Of a DNA stretch of 64,000 nt, positions 15,927 to 25,231 are shown piece by piece. The stretch is from Pseudomonas sp. GV085 (GTDB lineage Bacteria > Pseudomonadota > Gammaproteobacteria > Pseudomonadales > Pseudomonadaceae). The stretch covers positions 409,704 to 473,703 of the forward strand of contig NZ_QAOV01000004.1 of assembly GCF_003050925.1 (NCBI RefSeq), in the 5' to 3' direction. A program made the position numbers and the translations under genes. The notes beneath the pieces were generated by a model that saw only the letters and a program-made list of their open reading frames with translations, made no database searches and was not told where the DNA came from. Position 1 is the stretch's first letter; each line of letters opens with the position of its first letter.

Positions 15927-17433
15927 CGGCGATAGCGCGCTGCGTGGCCGAACGTTTGCGCCAGATGCGCAGGATCGGCATCAACAGCATGATCGCCGTC
16001 AGTACCCAGACACCGAAGGTGATCGGGCTCGACCAGAGGATTTCCAGCGCACCGTTGGAAATCGACAGGGCGCGGCGCAGGTTCTGTTCCATCAGGCCGC
16101 CGAGGATGAAGCCCAGCAGCAGCGGCGACAACGGGAAGTCCAGCTTGCGCAGGATGTAGCCGAAGATGCCGATGCCGATCATCAGGAACAGGTCGAAGGT
16201 GGTGGCGTGCACCGCGTAGACACCGATCCCGGTAATGATCGCAATCACCGGCACCAGTGCCCAGTTCGGCACCGCGAGGATGCGGGTGAACACGCGGATC
16301 ATCGGGATGTTGAGGATCACCAGCATCACGTTGGCGACGAACAACGAAGCGATCAGGCCCCAGACGATGTCGGGTTGTTCCTGGAACAGCAACGGGCCCG
16401 GGGTGATGTTGTACAGCGACAGGGCGCCGATCATCACGGCCGTGGTGCCGGAGCCTGGAACACCGAGGGTCAGCATCGGCACCAGCGCACCGCAAGCCGC
16501 GCCACCGATGGCGGTTTCCGGGGCGGCGAGGCCGCGCTTGTCACCTTGACCGAATTTACCGCTGGCACCGGCGATGCGTTTTTCGGTCATGTAGGCCACG
16601 GCACTGGCCAGGGTCGCGCCGGCACCCGGCAACACGCCCATGATGAAGCCCAGTACGCCGCAACGAATGTTCACCGTGAACACCGACGCCGCTTCCTTGA
16701 AGTTGAACATCATGCGCCCGGTGGCTTTCACTGCTTCCTGGCCGTGATGGGTTTTTTCCAGCAGCAGAAGGATTTCGCTGATGGAGAACAGGCCGAGCAC
16801 CAGCACGACGAACTGGATGCCGTCGGTCAGGTGGATGTTGTCCCCGGTGAAGCGATACACACCGCTGTTGGCGTCGATGCCGACGGTCGACAGGAACAGG
16901 CCGATCAGCGCCGCGATGAACGTTTTCAACGGGCGGTCACCGGCCATGCCGCCGAGGCAGACAATCGCAAACACCATCAGTACGAAGTATTCCGCCGGCC
17001 CGAAGGCAATCGCCCATTTCGCCAGCAGCGGGGCGAACAGCACCATGCCGCAAGTCGCGATGAAGGCACCGATGAACGAGCTCCATGCCGACAGCGACAG
17101 CGCGACACCGGCCAGGCCCTGGCGAGCCATCGGGTAGCCATCGAGGGTAGTCATCACGGTAGACGCTTCGCCCGGAATGTTCAGCAGGATCGAGCTGATC
17201 CGGCCACCGTATTCACAACCCAGATACACGGCTGCCAGCAGGATCAGTGCCGACTCCGGTGGCAAGCCGAGGGCGAATGCGATCGGGATCAACAGTGCGA
17301 CGCCGTTGATCGGCCCCAGGCCCGGTAACAGGCCGACCACAGTGCCGATCAGGGTGCCGCACAGTGCGGTCACCAGGTTGTACGGGCTCAGCGCGACGCC
17401 GAAGCCCTGACCCAAATAGCCAAGAGTATCCAT
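15919..17433 (-). CDS. tctA: Tripartite tricarboxylate transporter large permease TctA
   Basis: A 504-residue protein with about a dozen membrane segments and the TctA signature blocks GLLPGLGPINGVALLIPIAF near the start and GVLPGAGATLASAVAYMTEK in the middle. With TctB and TctC it imports citrate-like tricarboxylates using the ion gradient. The gene starts 1 base after the tctB stop and overlaps the AbrB-family gene, confirming a single transcript opdH-tctC-tctB-tctA-abrB. Confidence 0.93.
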   Translation of the reverse strand: MDTLGYLGQGFGVALSPYNLVTALCGTLIGTVVGLLPGLGPINGVALLIPIAFALGLPPESALILLAAVYLGCEYGGRISSILLNIPGEASTVMTTLDGYPMARQGLAGVALSLSAWSSFIGAFIATCGMVLFAPLLAKWAIAFGPAEYFVLMVFAIVCLGGMAGDRPLKTFIAALIGLFLSTVGIDANSGVYRFTGDNIHLTDGIQFVVLVLGLFSISEILLLLEKTHHGQEAVKATGRMMFNFKEAASVFTVNIRCGVLGFIMGVLPGAGATLASAVAYMTEKRIAGASGKFGQGDKRGLAAPETAIGGAACGALVPMLTLGVPGSGTTAVMIGALSLYNITPGPLLFQEQPDIVWGLIASLFVANVMLVILNIPMIRVFTRILAVPNWALVPVIAIITGIGVYAVHATTFDLFLMIGIGIFGYILRKLDFPLSPLLLGFILGGLMEQNLRRALSISNGALEILWSSPITFGVWVLTAIMLLMPILRIWRKRSATQRAIADV

Positions 17434-17434
17434 A

Positions 17435-17893
17435 TCAGTTCTCCAGAACGTCGAGCAGGCCGAGGGGCAGCGGTACGTCCATCACGCGGTCGAACAGCAG
17501 ATAGAGACCGACGGCCATCAGGCTGATGATCACGATGCTGGGTACCCAGCGACCGCCATACAGACGGGCCATGGGCACGCCGATCAGGATGCTGGCGACG
17601 ATGAAACCCAGCGGTTCGAAGGTGCCGGCGAACACCAGTAACAGCACCACGCAGATGCCGATCTTGGTCAGGGTTTCGCGATCCAGCGGCGGCTCGTCAT
17701 CGCTGTGCTTGATCGGTGCAGGACGAAATACCATGTACAACAGTGCCGAGCCCATCAGGCCGAGCATCAACAACGGGAAGGCCCGCGGTCCCACCGGTTC
17801 GTAGGAGAAAGCCGCTTGATACGGCCACGCCATCAGTGCCAGGCCGATACAGGCCAGCAATAGTACCGAGGCGAAAATGCGTTGTAAGAGCAT
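17435..17893 (-). CDS. tctB: Tripartite tricarboxylate transporter small permease TctB
   Basis: A 152-residue protein with four hydrophobic segments, as expected for TctB. I chose ATG 17891-17893 (MLLQRIFASVLLLACIGLAL) with AGGAG 6 bases upstream; the longer frame to 17935 has no such site. A charged loop (HSDDEPPLDRETLTK) divides helix 2 from helix 3. It lies between tctC and tctA. Confidence 0.9.
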   Translation of the reverse strand: MLLQRIFASVLLLACIGLALMAWPYQAAFSYEPVGPRAFPLLMLGLMGSALLYMVFRPAPIKHSDDEPPLDRETLTKIGICVVLLLVFAGTFEPLGFIVASILIGVPMARLYGGRWVPSIVIISLMAVGLYLLFDRVMDVPLPLGLLDVLEN

Positions 17894-17952
17894 GGGGAAC
17901 TCCTGGGCTGCGGCCCCGCCAAAACGGAGCCGCAACCGCTAGACAGAGACGA

Positions 17953-18930
17953 TCACTGGATCAGGCCGAACTCTTTGGCCAGCACTTTGTAGTCCGCAAC
18001 CTGCTTCTTCACGTAGGTGTCCAGTTCCGGGCCGGTCATGGCGAACGGGAAGAGCTCGCGCTGATCACGCAATTTGGCGAAGTCTTCGGAAGCCAGCAAT
18101 TTGTCGAAGGCCGCTTTCCACCAGGCGTAGTCTTCGTCGCTGACTTTTGGCCCGAGGTAGAAGCCGCGCACCACCGGCCAGACGATGTCGTAGCCTTGCT
18201 CACGCGCTGTCGGGATGTCCTTCATTTCCGGCTCGTCCAGACGCTTGTCGGAGAACACTGCCAACAATCGCATGTCACCGCTCTGGATGTGCGGCATGGA
18301 GTCGGAGATGTCGGTGCTGCCGACCTGGATGTGCCCACCGAGCAGGGCGGTGGCGATTTCACCGCCGCCTTCGAGGGCGACGTAACGCAGGTCACGCGGG
18401 TTGATCCCGGCAGCCTTGGCGATCAGCGCGGTCTGCATCCAGTCCTGGCTGCCGACGGTGCCGCCGGAACCGATCACCACTTTGCTCGGATCTTTCTTCA
18501 GTGCCTGGACCAGATCGTCCAGAGTCTTGTAAGGCGAATCGCTTTTAACCGCGATGGCGCCATAGCTGGTGCCAACGGCGGCCAGCCAGCGCACGTTGCT
18601 TTCATCGAAACGACCGAACTTGCCTTGCGCCAGGTTCAGCAGCGAACCACTGGACCAGGCCACCAGGGTGCCGGCATCGGCCGGACGCTGGGCGACCACC
18701 GCGTTGTACGCCACGGCGCCGACACCGCCGGGCATGTAGGTCACGCGCATCGGTTTGGTCAGCAGTTTTTCGTTGACCAGCGCGCTTTGCGCCAGTTTGC
18801 AGGTCAGGTCGAAACCACCGCCGGGCGAGGCCGGGGCGATGCATTCCGGGCGTTTGGGTTCGGCGAGCGCCTGGCCGGTGAGCAGCAGGACGCTGGCGGC
18901 GAGGGCTAGTTTACGCATTGACAGGTTCAT
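17953..18930 (-). CDS. tctC: Tricarboxylate-binding periplasmic protein TctC
   Basis: A 325-residue binding protein of the Bug/TctC family. Signal peptide MNLSMRKLALAASVLLLTGQ with cleavage after ALA; AAGGAG stands 6 bases before the ATG. The mature part begins KRPECIAPASPGGGFDLTCK, the ASPGGGFD loop being the usual ligand-binding segment of these proteins. It delivers citrate or a related acid to TctAB. Follows opdH by 39 bases. Confidence 0.92.
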   Translation of the reverse strand: MNLSMRKLALAASVLLLTGQALAEPKRPECIAPASPGGGFDLTCKLAQSALVNEKLLTKPMRVTYMPGGVGAVAYNAVVAQRPADAGTLVAWSSGSLLNLAQGKFGRFDESNVRWLAAVGTSYGAIAVKSDSPYKTLDDLVQALKKDPSKVVIGSGGTVGSQDWMQTALIAKAAGINPRDLRYVALEGGGEIATALLGGHIQVGSTDISDSMPHIQSGDMRLLAVFSDKRLDEPEMKDIPTAREQGYDIVWPVVRGFYLGPKVSDEDYAWWKAAFDKLLASEDFAKLRDQRELFPFAMTGPELDTYVKKQVADYKVLAKEFGLIQ

Positions 18931-18969
18931 TCAAGTCTCCTTGGGAGTTGTTGTTATTGACGTACTGAA

Positions 18970-20259
18970 TTACCAAAGGGCAACGCTATAGCTCACCAGC
19001 AGACGCACTTCATCGGCATCGCGAGCGGAGTAGTTGGAACGGTAGGTGGCATTGCGCAGGCGCACGGCGACATCCTTGAGCGCGCCGCTTTGTACAACAT
19101 ATTTAATTTCGCTGTCGCGTTCCCACTCTTTGCCTTCGTCACCGTTCTTGAGCTTGATGTTGTCACCGCTCACGTAACGGCTCATGAAGGTCAGGCCGGG
19201 GACGCCGAGAGTGACGAAGTCGAAGTCATAACGCGCTTGCCAGGAGCGCTCCTGGGCGCCGGCAAAGTCGTTGATCTGCACGAAGTTCACCAGGTACGGG
19301 TCGCTGCCATCCACATAGGGGAACGCGCTGTCGCCGGACATGTGCTGGTAGCCCGCGCTGAACTTGTGCCCGCTCAAGGCGTAACTCACCAGGCCATTGA
19401 GGGACTTGTTGTCGATCGGGCCGCCACGGGCCTCGCCCTGGTCATCACTGATGGCAAATCGCAGGTCGCTGGCAAAGGTGCCAGGGCCGAACGGCTGCGA
19501 AGCAACCAGCCCGAGATAGTGCTGGTTGTAGACTTCATCGAGTTGCGCGAAGTGGTAGCTGCCGGTGATCTTGTCGGTGAGCTTGTAGTCCACGCCGCCA
19601 AAGTCGAAGTGCTTGCCGGCCACGGTGCCAGCGAAACGACCGTTCTTGTTGTTGAGGGCAATGTCCTCGAAGTCGGTGCTGTCGCGATCCTTGGCCTTGT
19701 CCAGACGCCCGCCGGTGAAGGTCAGGTTCTTGATCTCTTTGGAGGTCAGCATGCCGCCTTCAAAGGTCTGCGGCAGGATGCGTCCGTCGTTGGGCTTGAG
19801 GATCGGCAGTTCCGGAATCAGGGTGCCGATTTTCAGCTCGCTGGCGGAGATTTTCACTTTACCGGTCAGGCCGAGTTTGGAGTATTCGTCCACGGCTCGC
19901 CCATCGTCGGTCGGCAGCAGGCCGGTACCGGTACGGTCCGGGCTCGAATCGAGCTTGACCCCCAACATGCCCAGCGCATCGACACCGAACCCCACGGTGC
20001 CGTCGGTGTAGCCTGATTTAAGATTGAGCATGAAACCCTGGGCCCACTCGTCACGCTTGGACTGTTGGGCACTGGTGCCGTCGCGATAATCGCGATTGAA
20101 GTACATGTTGCGGGTTTCGAAAGTGGCCGAGCTGTCGTCGAAGAATGCGGCCTGGCTCAACGGTGAAAAACCGGCAAGGGCGGCAGCGCTGGCAAGCGCA
20201 GTGTGGCTGAAACGGGAGAGGCGGGCAGGCGCGATAGCCTGGGTCTGCAGGGACTGCAT
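18970..20259 (-). CDS. opdH: OprD-family outer-membrane porin, OpdH-like
   Basis: A 429-residue OprD-family channel with an N-terminal signal (residues 1-37, to SQAAFF) and the family opening AAFFDDSSATFETRNMYFNR. Beta-strand rhythm and a terminal aromatic residue (SYSVALW) fit outer-membrane insertion. OprD-type porins take up small acids or amino acids; linkage to tctCBA and tctDE is the same as for P. aeruginosa OpdH, the tricarboxylate porin, so I give that name by context. It is divergent from tctD. Confidence 0.85.
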   Translation of the reverse strand: MQSLQTQAIAPARLSRFSHTALASAAALAGFSPLSQAAFFDDSSATFETRNMYFNRDYRDGTSAQQSKRDEWAQGFMLNLKSGYTDGTVGFGVDALGMLGVKLDSSPDRTGTGLLPTDDGRAVDEYSKLGLTGKVKISASELKIGTLIPELPILKPNDGRILPQTFEGGMLTSKEIKNLTFTGGRLDKAKDRDSTDFEDIALNNKNGRFAGTVAGKHFDFGGVDYKLTDKITGSYHFAQLDEVYNQHYLGLVASQPFGPGTFASDLRFAISDDQGEARGGPIDNKSLNGLVSYALSGHKFSAGYQHMSGDSAFPYVDGSDPYLVNFVQINDFAGAQERSWQARYDFDFVTLGVPGLTFMSRYVSGDNIKLKNGDEGKEWERDSEIKYVVQSGALKDVAVRLRNATYRSNYSARDADEVRLLVSYSVALW

Positions 20260-20497
20260 GGATGACTTACTCCGTTTATTGTTCTTATTTGTCGAAAACG
20301 CTTCGAGGCGTTTTTCGTATCGCTGTGTGGCTGCAGCGACGGCAGTCGAAACTGTCCGTGGTCCGACTCTAACGGGCTAACCTTTCGCTAACCTTTCAGA
20401 AGACTTTCACGATTTTTCGGGCTTCACAGCGACGGATGCCGCTGTAAACTCCGCGCCAAAGAATGGCGTCGACCATCCCTGAACGAGGTAAAGATCC

Positions 20498-21169
20498 ATG
20501 CGTGTCCTGCTCGTCGAAGACCATCTGCAGCTCGCCGAAAGTGTCGCCCAGGCGCTCAAGAGCACCGGGCTGACCGTGGACGTTCTGCACGATGGCGTGG
20601 CAGCCGACCTGGCGCTGGGCAGCGAGGAATACGCCATGGCGATCCTCGACGTCGGCTTGCCGCGCATGGATGGTTTCGAAGTGCTGGCGCGTTTGCGGGC
20701 GCGGGGCAAGAACCTGCCGGTGTTGATGCTGACCGCCCGCAGCGACGTCAAGGACCGGGTCCATGGCCTGAACCTCGGCGCCGACGACTACCTGGCCAAG
20801 CCGTTCGAACTGACCGAGCTCGAAGCCCGGGTCAAAGCCTTGTTGCGCCGCAGCGTGCTGGGCGGTGAACGCATTCAGCGTTGCGGTGTGCTGGCCTATG
20901 ACCTGGAAACCCGGCGCTTCACCCTCGGCGAAGAATTGCTGACCCTGACTTCCCGCGAGCAAGCCGTACTCGAAGCCCTGATCGCACGCCCCGGTCGGGT
21001 GATGAGCAAGGAGCAACTGGCGTCGCAAGTGTTCGGTCTCGATGAAGAGGCCAGCCCCGATGCGATCGAAATCTACGTGCACCGGCTGCGCAAGAAACTC
21101 GATGGCCAGCCGGTTGCCATCGTGACCTTCCGCGGCCTCGGTTACTTGCTGGAAAGCCGCGATGCATAA
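20498..21169 (+). CDS. tctD: Response regulator TctD
   Basis: A 223-residue OmpR-type regulator. The receiver domain (1-115) has Asp51 in AILDVGLPRMDG, the acidic pair ED at 7-8 and Lys in YLAKPFEL; the C-terminal winged helix (130-220) shows TSREQAVLEAL and EIYVHRLRKKLD. It should activate the tct/opdH operon in response to tricarboxylates. Its start codon lies 238 bases from the opdH start, and that divergent gap probably holds the binding sites. Overlaps tctE by 8 bases. Confidence 0.92.
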   Translation: MRVLLVEDHLQLAESVAQALKSTGLTVDVLHDGVAADLALGSEEYAMAILDVGLPRMDGFEVLARLRARGKNLPVLMLTARSDVKDRVHGLNLGADDYLAKPFELTELEARVKALLRRSVLGGERIQRCGVLAYDLETRRFTLGEELLTLTSREQAVLEALIARPGRVMSKEQLASQVFGLDEEASPDAIEIYVHRLRKKLDGQPVAIVTFRGLGYLLESRDA

Positions 21170-22550
21170 GCCCAGCAGCCTGCGCTGGAGGTTGTTGTGG
21201 AACCTGGCGCTGTTGCTGGTGGTGTTGATGCTGGCCAGTGGATTGAGCGCCTACTGGAACGGTCGTGAAGCGGCCGACACGGCCTATGACCGGACTTTGC
21301 TCGCCTCGGCGCGGACCATCGCCGCAGGCCTGTCCGAGCACGATGGGAGCCTCAGCCTCGACGTGCCTTATGTCGCCCTCGATACCTTCGCCTACGACAG
21401 CGCCGGGCGGATTTTCTACCTGGTCAACGACATCAATCAGAAGCTGATTTCCGGTTACGAAAACCTGCCCGCGCCGCCGCCGGGAACGCCGCGCACCGAT
21501 GACTATCCAGCGCTGGCACGTTTCTACAACGCCCAGTACCGCGGGCAGAACGTGCGCGTGGTGAGCCTGCTCAAGCCCGTGAGCGAGCCGAACATGAACG
21601 GCATGGCGGAAATCCGCGTGGCGGAAACCGATGAGGCGCGGGTGAGCATGGCCCGCAGTCTGGCGACAGATACGTTGCTGCGCCTGGGCATGCTGGCGGG
21701 TGGGGCCTTGATGTTGGTGTGGTTCGCGGTGAGTGCCGCGTTGCGCCCGCTGGAGCGCTTGCGCACGGCCGTGGAGGAGCGTCAGCCGGACGATCTGCGG
21801 CCCTTGCCATTGGTGGAAGTGCAGCGCGAATTGTGGCCGCTGGTGCGCGCCCTCAATCACTTTACCGAGCGCTTGCGCGGGCAGTTCGAGAAGCAGGCGC
21901 AATTCATCGCCGATGCCGCCCACGAACTGCGCACGCCGCTGGCGGCGCTCAAGGCACGACTGGAACTGGGCATGCGCTCAGTCGAGCCCGAAACCTGGCG
22001 CAGCACGCTGGAAACCGCCGCCCAAGGCACTGATCGCTTGACCCATCTGGCCAATCAGTTGCTTTCCATGGCGCGGGTCGAAAATGGCGCCCGGGCGATT
22101 GCCGAGGGCGGTGCGCAGTTACTCGACCTCAGTCAGTTGGCTCGGGACCTGGGCATGGCCATGGCGCCGCTGGCCCACAAGCGCGGCATCGCGCTGGCGC
22201 TGGAAGCGGATGAACCCGTCTGGTTGCGGGGCGAGCCGACATTATTGAACGAACTGCTGAGCAATCTGGTGGATAACGCACTGGCTCACACGCCACCGGG
22301 TGGCAACGTGATATTGCGCGTCTCGGCGCCCGCAGTGCTGGAAGTCGAAGATGATGGCCCCGGCATTCCTCTTGAGGAACGCGATCGGGTATTCGAGCGG
22401 TTTTACCGACGCAACCAGCAAGTGGCCGGTTCAGGGTTGGGGTTGGCGATTGTCGGTGAGATCTGCCGCGCGCATCTGGCGCAAATCAGCCTGCATGATG
22501 GTGAGCACGCAGGGTTGAAGGTGCGGGTGAGTTTTATCTCCGGGGAGTAA
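21162..22550 (+). CDS. tctE: Sensor histidine kinase TctE
   Basis: A 462-residue membrane sensor: first helix at about 10-27 (NLALLLVVLMLASGLSAYWN), a periplasmic sensor region to about 165, second helix at 172-190, HAMP-like linker, then the dimerisation helix with the phosphoaccepting histidine in DAAHELRTPLAALK and an ATPase domain with N-box NLVDNALAHTPPG, G1 DDGPGIP and G2 GSGLGLAIV. It phosphorylates TctD. Start codon lies inside the end of tctD, so the two are translationally coupled. Confidence 0.92.
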   Translation: MHKPSSLRWRLLWNLALLLVVLMLASGLSAYWNGREAADTAYDRTLLASARTIAAGLSEHDGSLSLDVPYVALDTFAYDSAGRIFYLVNDINQKLISGYENLPAPPPGTPRTDDYPALARFYNAQYRGQNVRVVSLLKPVSEPNMNGMAEIRVAETDEARVSMARSLATDTLLRLGMLAGGALMLVWFAVSAALRPLERLRTAVEERQPDDLRPLPLVEVQRELWPLVRALNHFTERLRGQFEKQAQFIADAAHELRTPLAALKARLELGMRSVEPETWRSTLETAAQGTDRLTHLANQLLSMARVENGARAIAEGGAQLLDLSQLARDLGMAMAPLAHKRGIALALEADEPVWLRGEPTLLNELLSNLVDNALAHTPPGGNVILRVSAPAVLEVEDDGPGIPLEERDRVFERFYRRNQQVAGSGLGLAIVGEICRAHLAQISLHDGEHAGLKVRVSFISGE

Positions 22551-22559
22551 CACAACATC

Positions 22560-22589
22560 TGTGGCGAGGGGGCAAGCCCCCTCGCCACA
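22560..22589. terminator. Palindromic terminator between convergent tctE and HDOD genes
   Basis: TGTGGCGAGGGGGC-AA-GCCCCCTCGCCACA is a perfect 14-bp stem. No long T-run follows, so it may act as a REP-type mRNA-end stabiliser as much as a terminator. Confidence 0.65.
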
Positions 22590-22593
22590 ATGA

Positions 22594-23415
22594 TCAGTAA
22601 AACATCGTGCGTGTTTCTTCCAGGTCGGCGCATATCGCCTTGTCGTCAAAGTCGATTCCAAGTGCCTTGTAGGCCGGTACATTCAATGCATCGGCACGGG
22701 CGAGCGGGTGATCGGTGTCCTGCAGGCAATACAGGCTGGCCACCTGCACCAGATCCACATAATCGACCTGCGCAGACTGGCGTTTGAAGTTCAGGTACAG
22801 CTGCGGCACTTGCACCAGCATGTCGGGAAATTCCCAGACCCTGAGCAGTTTTTCGCCGATCAGCGGATGAATCTGGTCGATCACATGGTTGAGGCTGACC
22901 GGGTCGGACAGCAGCTCATAGTGATCTTCGGCGTAGGTCAGGATCGGCAGCACGCCGATCTGATGCACCAGCCCGCCAAGGGCTGCCTGATCGGGCTTGA
23001 GTCGGGTATGGCGGCGGCACAAGGCGTAGCTGACGCCGGCGATTTCCAGGCTTTTACGCCAGACATCGCGCATCTTCTGTTCAACCACGTCGGAGCGGGC
23101 ATGGAAAATCTGCTCCATGACCAGGCCGATCGCCAGATTGCAGCTGTAGTTGATGCCCAGGCGGGTGATCGCGGTATGCAGATCGGTCACTTCCTGGGTC
23201 GCGCGCAACAGTGGGCTGTTGACCACTTTGATCAGGCGTGCCGACAGCGCGGTATCGCGGCCGATCACTTTGCTCAGGGTACTGACGCTGACTTCCGGGT
23301 TTTCTGCGGCCTTGCGAATCTGCAGGGCCACTTCCGGTAACGTTGGCAGAACCAGGTCATCGTTATTGATGGCCTCAACCAAATCCTTTTGGACCTTTTC
23401 CGCCAGTTCGCTCAT
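22594..23415 (-). CDS. HDOD-domain signalling protein
   Basis: A 273-residue single-domain HDOD protein (HD-related output domain). The core runs from about residue 20 (LVLPTLPEVALQIRKAAENP) through RLIKVVNSPLLRATQEV and LGGLVHQIGVLPILTYAED. HDOD domains keep the HD fold but lack the metal-binding histidine-aspartate pair, and they serve in signalling rather than hydrolysis. No partner domain is present. Targets are unknown; similar proteins act in c-di-GMP or motility signalling. Confidence 0.82.
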   Translation of the reverse strand: MSELAEKVQKDLVEAINNDDLVLPTLPEVALQIRKAAENPEVSVSTLSKVIGRDTALSARLIKVVNSPLLRATQEVTDLHTAITRLGINYSCNLAIGLVMEQIFHARSDVVEQKMRDVWRKSLEIAGVSYALCRRHTRLKPDQAALGGLVHQIGVLPILTYAEDHYELLSDPVSLNHVIDQIHPLIGEKLLRVWEFPDMLVQVPQLYLNFKRQSAQVDYVDLVQVASLYCLQDTDHPLARADALNVPAYKALGIDFDDKAICADLEETRTMFY

Positions 23416-23449
23416 TTAGTCTCTCTAGGTGTTGCGCCAAATGCTGCCG

Positions 23450-24391
23450 TTATTGCTGGATTTCGCGATCGCGGTCCAGTTCATAAGGCAGGTCGAGCAG
23501 CTGCAGGGACGGCCCTTCGAGCTCGCCCAGGTGGATGTCTCCACTGTCTGCTGCTTCGGCTTGCAACACAGCCAGGAGCTCAATGTTCTGCCCGGCGTGG
23601 GCAGCCAGCACCACTTCGCCAATGGAACTGCCATGGGTCGGGGAAAACAGCGCGGTACCCGGTTCAGGCCGTTCGCTGGCCGTCAGTTGCAGGTGATACA
23701 AACGGCGCTTGAGTTTGCCCAGGTATTGCATGCGCGCGACGATTTCCTGCCCGGTGTAGCAACCTTTCTTGAAACTCACGCCACCGACCGCTTGCAGGTT
23801 GAGCATCTGCGGGATGAACAACTCGCGGGTGCCGGGCATGACCTGGCCGATCCCTGCGCGGACCTGGCCCAGCAGCCATTGATTGAGGTCGCCTTCGCTC
23901 AGCACCGCCGATAGCTTGCCTTTGACCGCATCGGCTTGACCGGCGGCAACCCAAAACTCGGCGCGTTGCGGCGAGACACGGATGGCAATCAGCCCATCGT
24001 TGCGCACGACGCTGTCGGTTTCTGCCGGCAGGTCCAGACCGAGGCTGACCAGTGCAGCGTCGCCATGGTCAACGCCGAAGCGAACCCAGGCGGCACTTTC
24101 ATCGGTCAGTTTCGACTTGGAAAACACCGCGTATTTTTTCAGGTCCGTCAATTGCGGTTCGAGCAATTCGGTGGCCATGGCCAGGACTACGCCGTCACTC
24201 TCGAGCAGGATGCGGAAACTCGATTGCATCCGGCCTTTCTGGGTGCAGCGCGCACCGAGGCTGGCCCGGGAATCGCTCAGGTAGTTGAGATTGCAGGTCA
24301 GTTGGCCTTGCAGGAATTTGCTGGCGTCCGCGCCGCGGACCGCGAGAACACCTTCATGAGAAAGCGTGCAGAAAAAAGCAGAATCGGCCAT
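23450..24391 (-). CDS. ygfZ: Folate-binding Fe-S cluster maintenance protein YgfZ
   Basis: A 313-residue protein related to the T-protein of the glycine cleavage system. The family hallmark KGCYTGQE, with its redox cysteine, is present as FKKGCYTGQEIVARMQYLGK. YgfZ uses folate to help build or repair iron-sulfur clusters. It lies 34 bases upstream of nothing but the HDOD gene on the same strand, and head-to-head with sdhE, which acts on the Fe-S enzyme succinate dehydrogenase. Confidence 0.9.
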   Translation of the reverse strand: MADSAFFCTLSHEGVLAVRGADASKFLQGQLTCNLNYLSDSRASLGARCTQKGRMQSSFRILLESDGVVLAMATELLEPQLTDLKKYAVFSKSKLTDESAAWVRFGVDHGDAALVSLGLDLPAETDSVVRNDGLIAIRVSPQRAEFWVAAGQADAVKGKLSAVLSEGDLNQWLLGQVRAGIGQVMPGTRELFIPQMLNLQAVGGVSFKKGCYTGQEIVARMQYLGKLKRRLYHLQLTASERPEPGTALFSPTHGSSIGEVVLAAHAGQNIELLAVLQAEAADSGDIHLGELEGPSLQLLDLPYELDRDREIQQ

Positions 24392-24540
24392 GGGTCATCG
24401 CAGGGTAAAGAGTCTGGCGGACATCATAAGGGGGCGCCTTCGAAATGGGTAGTTCACAAAGGATCACCGGTGCCCGACCAAAGCCGACTGTTCGACGGAG
24501 CGCGGGCCTGTATACTTGCGGCCTATTTGAGGAGCGCTCC

Positions 24541-24795
24541 ATGGTCGAAGATGTTGAACTGAACCGCCTCTACTGGCACAGCCGCCGCGGCATGCTTGAG
24601 CTTGACGTGCTGCTGGTGCCGTTTGTGAAAGAGGTTTACCAGCACCTCAACGAGGTTGATCGCGCCTGCTACGTCAGGTTGCTCGAATGCGAAGATCAGG
24701 ACATGTTCGGTTGGTTCATGGAACGCAACGAATCCGAAGATCCTGAGCTGCAACGCATGGTTCGCATGATCCTGGATCGTGTCCAGCCCAAGTAA
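24541..24795 (+). CDS. sdhE: FAD assembly factor SdhE
   Basis: An 84-residue small helical protein that helps attach FAD covalently to the SdhA subunit of succinate dehydrogenase. The functional motif RGxxE is seen as RRGMLELD (residues 16-23). GAGGAG lies 7 bases before the ATG. The end overlaps the next gene by 17 bases. The conserved order ygfZ / sdhE-ygfX / nadB is common to gamma-proteobacteria. Confidence 0.93.
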   Translation: MVEDVELNRLYWHSRRGMLELDVLLVPFVKEVYQHLNEVDRACYVRLLECEDQDMFGWFMERNESEDPELQRMVRMILDRVQPK

Positions 24796-25231
24796 TTCGT
24801 TCGAATGCCGCTGGCATGCCTCTCGGCAGTTGCTGGCGGCGTATCTTCTGGCCCAGCTGCTCGCGTTGGGTTCGTTGTTTTTACTGTCGATTCCGCTCTG
24901 GGCCAGCTCGCTTGGCGTTGTGCTGTGCGTGGCTCACGGAGTCTGGCTGTTGCCCCGGCAAATCTTGTTGACGCACCCGCAGGCCTTTTGCGGCTTGCGG
25001 CGCGATGCCGATGGCTGGCAGTTGTGGAGTCGGGCCAAGGGTTGGCAGCCCGTGCAGCTAAGGCCGGACAGCCTGGCGCTGCCGTTGGTGGTGGTACTGC
25101 GTTTTCGACTACGTGGTGAGCGCCGGGTCCGGGCTATTTGCGTGCCCCGGGATGCGCAGGCGGCGGATGTGCACCGACGCCTGCGGGTCCGGCTCAAATT
25201 CAGCCGACGTAGGTGGGCGGCACCAGAATAG
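24779..25231 (+). CDS. ygfX: YgfX-family (CptA-like) membrane protein
   Basis: A 150-residue protein starting with GTG 24779 inside the end of sdhE. Two adjacent hydrophobic helices (about 19-37 and 41-57) form a membrane hairpin; the rest is a soluble Arg-rich domain ending [11 protein letters not shown]. This matches YgfX, encoded beside sdhE in many bacteria and once proposed as a toxin of a toxin-antitoxin pair, a role that is disputed. Its last 32 bases overlap the end of nadB on the other strand. Confidence 0.8.
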   Translation: MSSPSNSFECRWHASRQLLAAYLLAQLLALGSLFLLSIPLWASSLGVVLCVAHGVWLLPRQILLTHPQAFCGLRRDADGWQLWSRAKGWQPVQLRPDSLALPLVVVLRFRLRGERRVRAICVPRDAQAADVHRRLRVRLKFSRRRWAAPE

